From NCBI RefSeq assembly GCF_020148105.1, contig NZ_JAHLZE010000035.1, forward strand, positions 1 through 64,000: a DNA stretch of 64,000 nt, read 5' to 3'. This DNA is from Methanobrevibacter sp. TMH8. GTDB taxonomy: Archaea > Methanobacteriota > Methanobacteria > Methanobacteriales > Methanobacteriaceae. The translations under genes were made by a program, and so were the position numbers. Positions 57,820-64,000 of this stretch are shown here, in pieces; within the stretch, counting starts at the first letter, position 1, and each line of letters opens with the position of its first letter. The notes beneath the pieces are model-generated. The model made no database searches. It was not told the DNA's origin and saw nothing but the letters and a program-made list of their open reading frames with translations.

Positions 57820-59442
57820 TTGAAAAAAAAGTATATAATAATTATAGTCATTACTGTGATTATTGGGATTATTGCAGGAGCAATATTCTGGGGTAATCCT
57901 TCAGTAGAACGGAATCCTGATGAACTTATTGTAACTTCTGGTTCTCATTTGATGGAACTTAAAAATGGTTTTGATCCTTTGAAAGATTGGGGATGTGGGC
58001 ATGCTAATTTTGAACCTCTTGTTCAAAGCACACTATTCAAAACAGGGGCAGATGGAAATTTCACCAATGATTTAGCTACAGATTATAGTGTAAGTTCAGA
58101 TGGTTTAAAATGGACAGTCAATATTCGAGATGATGTTAAATTTACTGATGGTGTTTCTCTCACTGCAAAAGATGTTGCTTTTACATTCAACAATGTAAAA
58201 AATAGTGCTGATTCTCAACTTGATATGACTAATCTTAAAAATGCTACAGCACTAAATAACACTACAGTTGAATTTGAATTAGAAAAACCACAATCTACTT
58301 TTATCTGGGATTTAAGATATTTAGGAATTGTTCCAGAACATGCTTATAATAATCAAACTTATGGTTCTAATCCTATTGGCTCTGGACCTTATAAATTTGT
58401 CCAATGGGATAAAGATCAACAAGCTATTTTTGAAATAAATGATGATTATTATGGTAAAAAACCTTATTTTAAAAAGATAACTATATTATTTTTAGATGAA
58501 GATGCAAGCTTTGCTTCTGTTAAATCAGGTAATGTAGATGTTGCTCAAATTGATATCACTCAAGCAAGAGAAAATATTTCAGGATATACATTAATTAATA
58601 TGCCGTCTTCTAGAGCTCAAGGAATATCTTTTCCGATGTTAAATGATACAGGACTTAAAACAGAAAAAGGAGATGTAGTTGGTAACAATGTTACAGCCGA
58701 TCCTTCTATTAGAAAAGCACTCAATATTGGAATAGATAGACAAAAAATTGTGGATGAAGTTTACTATGGTTATGGGGAAGTTGAACAAACTGGTGTAGAT
58801 AAAATGGATTATGGTAACCCTGAAGGTAAAGTAAATGATTCAAATATCACTGCTGCGAAAAATATTCTTAAAGAAGCTGGTTGGAAAGATACAGATGGTG
58901 ATGGTATTCTGGAAAAAAATGGATTAAAAGCTTCATTTAAACTTTATTATGCTGCTGAAGATCAACAAAGACAAGCTTTAGCTACAGTCATAGCTGAAAA
59001 TGCTAAAAATATAGGCATTGAGATAGAATTAGAAGGTACTGACTGGGATTCGATATATGCAAATCAATACAATTCTGCTGCTTTATATCAACAAAGCTCA
59101 CCAAATCCATATAGGTCTGTTTATTTACAATATCACAGTAAAGAAATAGATGATAATTATATGAATCCTAATCTTTATAATAATTCAATTGTGGATGGAT
59201 ATCTAGAAGATGCTTTAACCACTATTGATCAATCTGCTTCCAATGAATTTTGGAAAAAAGCTTCATATGATGGTTCAACTGGATTTTCTCCAGCTGGTGA
59301 TGCTCCATGGTTATGGGTTGTTACATCTGATTTCCTTTATATGAAGGATAATACTATAGATATGGGGCCTAATGGAAATACCTCTGGAATCGACATTTTA
59401 AGAGATATATATGATTGGAAACGAATTAATTCAACAGAATAA
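57820..59442 (+). CDS. nikA: Nickel/peptide ABC transporter substrate-binding protein
   Basis: A 540-residue extracytoplasmic solute-binding protein of family 5. An N-terminal hydrophobic anchor (residues 4-24) without lipobox Cys is followed by ELKNGFDPLKDWGCGHANFEPLVQSTLFK, LATDYSVSSDGLKWTVNIRDDVKFTDGVSLTAKDVAFTF (family 5 signature), IGSGPYKFVQWDKDQ and VRKALNIGIDR-like SIRKALNIGIDRQKIVDEVY. Methanogens need much nickel, and the GCGHANFEP region is characteristic of the nickel-type members I recall. Dipeptide transport cannot be excluded. It starts with TTG after GGATGTGAAAAT. Confidence 0.82.
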   Translation: MKKKYIIIIVITVIIGIIAGAIFWGNPSVERNPDELIVTSGSHLMELKNGFDPLKDWGCGHANFEPLVQSTLFKTGADGNFTNDLATDYSVSSDGLKWTVNIRDDVKFTDGVSLTAKDVAFTFNNVKNSADSQLDMTNLKNATALNNTTVEFELEKPQSTFIWDLRYLGIVPEHAYNNQTYGSNPIGSGPYKFVQWDKDQQAIFEINDDYYGKKPYFKKITILFLDEDASFASVKSGNVDVAQIDITQARENISGYTLINMPSSRAQGISFPMLNDTGLKTEKGDVVGNNVTADPSIRKALNIGIDRQKIVDEVYYGYGEVEQTGVDKMDYGNPEGKVNDSNITAAKNILKEAGWKDTDGDGILEKNGLKASFKLYYAAEDQQRQALATVIAENAKNIGIEIELEGTDWDSIYANQYNSAALYQQSSPNPYRSVYLQYHSKEIDDNYMNPNLYNNSIVDGYLEDALTTIDQSASNEFWKKASYDGSTGFSPAGDAPWLWVVTSDFLYMKDNTIDMGPNGNTSGIDILRDIYDWKRINSTE

Positions 59443-59510
59443 TAGAAATATAAGTTTATCAATTGTTTTATTGAGTTTAAATAATTTAAATTTATAAAAA
59501 TGGTGATGAG

Positions 59511-60503
59511 TTGTTTAATTATAAAAAAATAGCTATTTTTTTAGGCCATAAATTTGTCCGTTTGATTATACTTCTTATAGCAGTAGCTATTATTAGCTTT
59601 GTTTTGGTAGATATGTCTCCAGTTGATCCAGTTCGAGCATATATTGGTGAAATGGCTGTAAGTGGTGAACAATTAGCTAAATTACAGGAATATTGGGGTG
59701 TTGGTCAACCAATGTGGGAAAAAGCTTTGAACTGGCTTTGGAATATCCTTCATGGTGATTTTGGAACCTCTCTTATTTATAGGATTCCTGTTATTGATGT
59801 TATTGGAGAGAGATTCACAGCATCATTGGTCTTGATGTTTACTTCATGGGTTATTTCAGGAGTATTAGGTTTTAGTCTTGGAACATTGGCAGGAATGTAT
59901 AGGGGTAGTTGGATTGATAAATTTGTCAAAGGATATTGTTATGTCCTTCTTTCAGCTCCGACATTTTGGATAGCTCTTCTTCTGCTTATGGTTTTTTCTG
60001 TTTACTTAGGATGGTTCCCAACGGGATTGGGTGTTCCTGTAGGAGTTTTAGCTGAAAATGTTACATTTTGGGATTGGTTAGCTAGATTAATACTTCCTGC
60101 AACTGCTTTAAGTATTCTTGGTGTAGCTCAAATAGCTATGTTTACAAGAGATAAGCTTAATAATGTAATGAGTAGTGATTATATAGTTTTTGCAAAAGCA
60201 AGAGGAGAAAAAGGTTGGGGCCTTGTCGAAAGACATGGAATAAGAAATATCCTCATTCCTGCTATAACTCTCCAATTCCTTTCATTTAGTGAATTATTTG
60301 GTGGGGCTGTTCTTGTTGAACAAGTATTTTCATATCCTGGTATTGGTCAAGCTGCAGTAGCTGCAGGTCTTAGAAGTGATGTTCCTCTTCTTTTAGGAAT
60401 TGTTATATTCTCTACAATATTTGTGTTCTGTGGAAATACCATTGCTGATGTTATATATAAATTTGTTGATCCACGAATCAGAGAGAGTGAATCAAATGAA
60501 TAA
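59511..60503 (+). CDS. nikB: Nickel/peptide ABC transporter permease, NikB/DppB type
   Basis: This is the first permease subunit, 330 residues and six membrane segments. Typical DppB/NikB features are the N-terminal LIAVAIISFVLVDMSPVDPVRAYIG, the loop WGVGQPMWEKALNWLWNILHGDFGTSLIYRIPV, and the EAA-type region VFAKARGEKGWGLVERHGIRNILIPA that contacts the ATPases. The start codon is TTG 59511, after GGTGATGAG. The last 8 nt overlap nikC. Confidence 0.88.
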   Translation: MFNYKKIAIFLGHKFVRLIILLIAVAIISFVLVDMSPVDPVRAYIGEMAVSGEQLAKLQEYWGVGQPMWEKALNWLWNILHGDFGTSLIYRIPVIDVIGERFTASLVLMFTSWVISGVLGFSLGTLAGMYRGSWIDKFVKGYCYVLLSAPTFWIALLLLMVFSVYLGWFPTGLGVPVGVLAENVTFWDWLARLILPATALSILGVAQIAMFTRDKLNNVMSSDYIVFAKARGEKGWGLVERHGIRNILIPAITLQFLSFSELFGGAVLVEQVFSYPGIGQAAVAAGLRSDVPLLLGIVIFSTIFVFCGNTIADVIYKFVDPRIRESESNE

Positions 60504-61362
60504 ACCAATGGACACTCAAAAGAAAAAATTCTATTTTTCTCATTTGAAAATGAATTTAAGAACAAAAACTATATTGATTGTTGTTCTTACTGCTGTAATG
60601 TTGGTAACTATTGTTATTAATAGTTTATTTATTGATATGAGTAATATAACAACTAATTTTAGTTCTATAAATTTGCCTCCTTCTTTTGAACATCTTTTTG
60701 GAACTGATTGGATGGGAAGAGACATGTTTACACGAACTATGAAAGGTTTAGGTCTTAGTATAATGATAGGGGCTTTAGCATCTATAATCAGTACTATTGT
60801 AGCTGTTATCTTAGGACTTTCATCTGGTATGAACAAATATTTAGATAGTTTTGTAAGCTGGTTAGTTGATTTATTTTCTTCTATCCCTCACTTATTATTG
60901 ATCATTTTAGTTTCCATTGCTCTTGGTGGGGGAGCTATTGGAGTAATTATTGGTGTAGGTATAACTCATTGGACTTCTCTAACAAGGGTTCTTAGAGCTG
61001 AAATTAAACAAATTAACACATCTGAATATGTTCATTTATCAAAAAATTTTGGTAAATCTAAATTTTGGATAGCTAAAAAACATCTTTTTCCATTGGTTTT
61101 AACTCAAGTAGTGCTTGGAACTATTCTTATATTTCCACATGCAATTATGCATGAAGCCAGTGTAACATTCCTTGGATTTGGTCTTTCACCTCATGAACCT
61201 GCTATTGGAATCATTCTTTCAGAATCTATGAAATATTTAGCTACTGGAGCTTGGTGGTTAGCTTTCTTCCCAGGAGTTTCACTTTTAATCATTGTGCTTT
61301 TATTTGATTTAATTGGAGACAATTTACAAAAAATACTTGATCCAGCTAATGCACATGAATAA
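60496..61362 (+). CDS. nikC: Nickel/peptide ABC transporter permease, NikC/DppC type
   Basis: This is the second permease subunit, 288 residues with six membrane segments. HLFGTDWMGRDMFTRTMKGLGLS is the DppC/NikC signature, SIPHLLLIILVSIALGGG and the EAA loop HLSKNFGKSKFWIAKKHLFPLVL follow, and the C-terminus ends ILDPANAHE. ATG 60496 overlaps the nikB stop by 8 nt. The longer upstream frame to 60400 reads nikB in another frame and is rejected. Confidence 0.9.
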   Translation: MNKPMDTQKKKFYFSHLKMNLRTKTILIVVLTAVMLVTIVINSLFIDMSNITTNFSSINLPPSFEHLFGTDWMGRDMFTRTMKGLGLSIMIGALASIISTIVAVILGLSSGMNKYLDSFVSWLVDLFSSIPHLLLIILVSIALGGGAIGVIIGVGITHWTSLTRVLRAEIKQINTSEYVHLSKNFGKSKFWIAKKHLFPLVLTQVVLGTILIFPHAIMHEASVTFLGFGLSPHEPAIGIILSESMKYLATGAWWLAFFPGVSLLIIVLLFDLIGDNLQKILDPANAHE

Positions 61363-61374
61363 GGAGGATATTAA

Positions 61375-62430
61375 ATGATTAATTTATTTAAAAAAGATAC
61401 CTCAGATGCACTAGGAATTGAACAAGAATCTAAAGAATTAAAAAGTAAAGAAAAAGGCAAAAAAGAAAATATTAACGAAAATGAGATTTTATCTGTATCC
61501 AACATATCCATTTCATTTCTTCAATATACTAGAGGACTTAGGCAGAATTTACTTAAAGTTATCAGTGATTTAACAATAAATGTATCTGAAGGAGAAGTTG
61601 TGGCTATTCTTGGTTCAAGTGGATCTGGAAAAAGTCTTCTTGCCCATGCAATTCTGGGAATACTTCCAAGTAATGCAAATCTCACAGGAAATATGAAATT
61701 TGAAGGTAGAAATTTAGATCAAAAACTTAAAGAAGACCTTAGAGGAAAAGAAATTGCACTTATTCCTCAATCAATTAATTTTTTAGACCCTCTTATGAAA
61801 GTAGCTGATCAAGTTATTGGTGAAACAATAGATGAAAAAGATAAAAAAGACAAAAAATTTAAACAAAGAAATATCTTTGAAAAATATGGTCTTGGTGAAG
61901 AAGTAGATGATCTTTATCCATTTCAATTATCTGGAGGAATGGCTAGGAGAGTACTTGTTTCAACAGCTCTTCTTCAAAATCCAAAACTTGTAATAGCAGA
62001 TGAACCAACTCCTGGTCTAGATGATGCAGCTATTGAAGAAACTTTAAATAATATTAAAAAAATGGCAAATGATGGAATTGGAGTTCTTCTTATTACTCAT
62101 GATATTAATGCTGCTTTAAAAGTCGCTGATAAAATAGCTATCTTTTATTCTGGATATGTTATAGAAATAGCTAATGTTTCTGAGTTTTCAGGAGATGGTG
62201 AAAACCTTAAACATCCATATACTCGTGCATTATACAAAGCATTACCTCAAAATGGTTTTGTATTAAATAAAGGACATCAACCGCTTCATGGTGAGCTTAA
62301 AGAAGGATGTATTTATTATGATCGCTGTGATAATCCAACTGATATATGTATGAAGATTAATCCAGACCTTCATGAACTGGGAGGAAAAAAAGTACGTTGT
62401 CATAGGGATCATAGAAAATATTCTGGATGA
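61375..62430 (+). CDS. nikD: Nickel/peptide ABC transporter ATPase, NikD/DppD type
   Basis: An ATP-binding subunit of 351 residues. Walker A is AILGSSGSGKSLLAHAILG, the Q-loop IALIPQSINFLDPLMKV, the signature QLSGGMARRVLVSTALL, Walker B LVIADEPTPGLD, and the switch His in LLITHDINAALKVADK. The C-terminal oligopeptide/nickel domain with cysteines (GCIYYDRCDNPTDICMKINPDLHELGGKKVRCHR) is present. A charged 40-residue N-terminal extension (KELKSKEKGKKENINENE) is unusual. It starts 12 nt after nikC with AAGGAGGATATTAA. Confidence 0.9.
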   Translation: MINLFKKDTSDALGIEQESKELKSKEKGKKENINENEILSVSNISISFLQYTRGLRQNLLKVISDLTINVSEGEVVAILGSSGSGKSLLAHAILGILPSNANLTGNMKFEGRNLDQKLKEDLRGKEIALIPQSINFLDPLMKVADQVIGETIDEKDKKDKKFKQRNIFEKYGLGEEVDDLYPFQLSGGMARRVLVSTALLQNPKLVIADEPTPGLDDAAIEETLNNIKKMANDGIGVLLITHDINAALKVADKIAIFYSGYVIEIANVSEFSGDGENLKHPYTRALYKALPQNGFVLNKGHQPLHGELKEGCIYYDRCDNPTDICMKINPDLHELGGKKVRCHRDHRKYSG

Positions 62431-62457
62431 AAATATTATTAGTATGGATGTTTTATT

Positions 62458-63075
62458 ATGGAATTAAAAGGAAAAAATATTAGCTTCAAATATAGGAATA
62501 ATAAAGAGATTTTAAAGGATTTAAACATATCTATTAAAAGTGGTGAAGTTATAGGGCTTGTTGGAAATAGTGGAAGTGGAAAATCTACTCTTTCGAAAAT
62601 TTTAGCTGGATATATTGATAAAAATAAATTTAAGGGAAAAGTTACTATTGATGGATTAAATATTCCAAAAAAAGGTTTTAATCCAGTTCAGCTAATATTT
62701 CAGCACCCTGAGAAAACAATGAATCCTAAATGGAAAATGAGGGATATTCTTTTTGAATCTTGGGGTGTAGATGAAAATCTTATTGAAGAGTTTGGAATTC
62801 AGAAATCTTGGTTTGATCGTTGGCCTAATGAGCTTTCAGGAGGAGAACTTCAAAGATTTTCAGTATTAAGAGCTCTCTCACCTAACACTCAATTTTTAAT
62901 AGCCGATGAAATAACTACGATGCTTGATGCTGTAACACAAGTTCAGATATGGGATATAGTAATTAATATTGTTAAAAAAAGAAATATTGGAATGCTCGTT
63001 GTTAGCCATGATAAAGAATTAATAAATAAAATATGTGATAATGTTGTTTATTTAGATGATATAAATAACATTTGA
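62458..63075 (+). CDS. nikE: Nickel/peptide ABC transporter ATPase, NikE/DppF type, short form
   Basis: This is the second ATPase, 205 residues: Walker A GLVGNSGSGKSTLSKILAG, Q-loop QLIFQHPEKTMNPKWKMRDILFESWGV, signature NELSGGELQRFSVLRALS, Walker B FLIADEITTMLDAVTQ and switch His VVSHDKELI. The usual C-terminal oligopeptide domain of DppF (another 80-100 residues) is missing and the protein ends soon after the NBD core. This is the form seen for nickel-type NikE. The operon nikA-E ends here with T-rich sequence from 63080. Confidence 0.88.
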   Translation: MELKGKNISFKYRNNKEILKDLNISIKSGEVIGLVGNSGSGKSTLSKILAGYIDKNKFKGKVTIDGLNIPKKGFNPVQLIFQHPEKTMNPKWKMRDILFESWGVDENLIEEFGIQKSWFDRWPNELSGGELQRFSVLRALSPNTQFLIADEITTMLDAVTQVQIWDIVINIVKKRNIGMLVVSHDKELINKICDNVVYLDDINNI

Positions 63076-63164
63076 TATTATATATTATTTTTTTTCTTTA
63101 TTTTTATCTATTTATTAATTAAAAATTTATTTTATTTTATTTTTTTGTTTGATGATTTATATTT

Positions 63165-63842
63165 TCAGTCTTTTATACCAAAACAGTGTGGACATACTGT
63201 ACGACATAAAAAACACTGTATTTCTAATTTTCTATTCACAATTTTATAATATTTGGAACATCCTTTTTTTCCAAATGATGATAAATCATCTAATGATCCT
63301 GAAGGGCATGCTTCAATGCATTTGTTACAGTTATTGCAAATTTCATATTTTGTTTTTTCATCAGGAATCAGATCTGCATCAGTGAGAACAGCACTGAACC
63401 AAAGAAGATTTCCATATTGATGGTTAGTTAGTAAATAGTTTCGAGTAATAGTTCCTAATCCTGCAAGTTCAGCTGCATGTTTTAGGGATATATGACCAAA
63501 AGTATGCCCATCTATATACTTACCTCCCATGCTACTTATGGCTTTTGTTTCATATCCGTCCTTTTTTATTTGTTTTGCTACCATTCTTGCCATATTAGTC
63601 ATTTTTTTGGCAATTTCATTCCGAATTTTGGTATATTCAATGGAATTTTCTAAAGATTCTTTTGGGAAAGGAATCCCCAAAACAATGACAGAAAGACATT
63701 CTTTTAATACATTAGAAGGTCTAAAACACTTTGGCGCTAAACTAAAATCTTTAGAAGTAGCTATGCCTACTACACTAGCTCCTGCATTTAATCCATATTC
63801 TTTTACTATTTCACTATTTAATTTGGTTTTTATTTTAGTCAT
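63165..63842 (-). CDS. 4Fe-4S double-cluster protein, QueG-like (COG1600-type)
   Basis: A 225-residue cytoplasmic redox protein. The N-terminal two thirds (AGASVVGIATSKDFSLAPKCFRPSNVL, VIVLGIPFP, GGKYIDGHTFGHISLKHAAELAGLGTITRNYLLTNHQYGNLLWFSAVLTD) resemble the cobalamin-binding part of epoxyqueuosine reductase QueG. It ends with two cluster motifs, CNNCNKCIEACPSGSL and CFLCRTVCPHC. Archaea lack queuosine at position 34, so the substrate must differ; such proteins are often annotated only as Fe-S proteins. ATG follows AAAAGGGGGAAAC. The upstream gene on the same strand overlaps it by 8 nt. Confidence 0.75.
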   Translation of the reverse strand: MTKIKTKLNSEIVKEYGLNAGASVVGIATSKDFSLAPKCFRPSNVLKECLSVIVLGIPFPKESLENSIEYTKIRNEIAKKMTNMARMVAKQIKKDGYETKAISSMGGKYIDGHTFGHISLKHAAELAGLGTITRNYLLTNHQYGNLLWFSAVLTDADLIPDEKTKYEICNNCNKCIEACPSGSLDDLSSFGKKGCSKYYKIVNRKLEIQCFLCRTVCPHCFGIKD

Positions 63843-64000
63843 GTTTCCCCCTTTTTATGACTTTTCTATATTTATATTTTTTACAAATATAAAAAACATA
63901 TCCATAATAATGTTTGTATTTTGAATATAATTCTACTTCATATTTATTATTTTTAATATAATCTTCTACAGTTTTATTTCCACCATATCTTTCCAAAAGT
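63835..64000 (-). CDS. C-terminal part of an unidentified gene (runs off the right edge)
   Basis: The minus-strand frame enters at 64000 and stops at TAA 63835-63837, giving about 54 residues: LLERYGGNKTVEDYIKNNKYEVELYS, then KYKHYYGYVFYICKKYKYRKVIKRGKHD. It overlaps the start of the QueG-like gene by 8 nt, typical of translational coupling, which supports its being real. The family is not recognised from this tail. Confidence 0.5.
   Translation of the reverse strand, partial: LLERYGGNKTVEDYIKNNKYEVELYSKYKHYYGYVFYICKKYKYRKVIKRGKHD

Noticed and set aside
60400-60495. Longer N-terminus for nikC
   Set aside because: The extension is nikB read out of frame; ATG 60496 gives a normal NikC length and start.
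63149-63385. Plus-strand frame opposite the QueG-like gene
   Set aside because: It is the shadow of a minus-strand gene with clear Fe-S motifs.

Overview
The window is a very AT-rich stretch of euryarchaeal chromosome. Gene content points to a hydrogenotrophic methanogen of the Methanobacteriales, most like Methanobrevibacter. The evidence is a complete energy-converting hydrogenase B operon (ehbA-Q), coenzyme M genes (comC, comD, comE), coenzyme B chain-elongation genes (aksA and a homoaconitase large subunit), the archaeal nitrogen repressor NrpR, the archaeal termination ribonuclease aCPSF1/FttA, FEN1, an archaeal proteasome beta subunit and an intron-containing elongator tRNA-Met. Genus is inferred from gene content and composition only.

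Layout. 1-8.2 kb (minus strand): molybdate/tungstate ABC transporter (permease cut by the left edge, then the binding protein), nrpR, glnA with a GGAA-N6-TTCC NrpR operator over its predicted start site, and an aldo/keto reductase with Fe-S clusters. 8.3-12 kb: a 15-nt tandem repeat, tRNA-Met(CAT) with a 35-nt intron, ahcY, a DUF2119-like protein and a methyltransferase-like protein. 12-17.7 kb (minus): fen, hacA/aksD, aksA, a 44-residue zinc ribbon missed by size cut-offs, and argG. 17.7-19 kb: a long gap holding a possible small RNA, a DtxR-type palindrome and a duplicated dyad. 19-21 kb: an M14-type hydrolase and a YdjM-type membrane hydrolase. 21.2-32.6 kb: the ehb operon, seventeen genes, several overlapping by a few bases. 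33-37.8 kb (minus): a small Cys protein, a Cas4/RecB-like nuclease with an atypical active site, hom, and a nucleotidyltransferase. 38-43.6 kb: a DUF366-like protein, queD, queE, two four-CBS proteins and pheA. 44-54.6 kb: two envelope proteins, coaBC, psmB, aCPSF1/FttA, purM, comC, comD and comE. 54.7-57.2 kb (minus): a PaaI-type thioesterase and a marR-DUF2156-GNAT operon with palindromic operators in its promoter. 57.8-63.1 kb: a five-gene nickel/peptide ABC importer. 63.2 kb to the end (minus): a QueG-like Fe-S protein and the 3' end of another gene.

How the parts fit. Most of the window is core methanogen metabolism: metal uptake (Mo/W and probably Ni), ferredoxin reduction by Ehb for carbon assimilation, coenzyme M and B synthesis, nitrogen control, and Asp/Arg/Phe pathways. 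There is no prophage, insertion sequence, CRISPR array or obvious defence island.

The most unusual signal is in translation starts. At least two genes, and possibly four, have no usable ATG, GTG or TTG where their protein family begins. Each has a Shine-Dalgarno-like sequence followed by an AUA, AUU or AUC codon. The next most interesting signals are 11-nt complementarity between the tRNA-Met intron 3' end and its own trailer, and the possible small RNA beside a metal-regulator-like palindrome.
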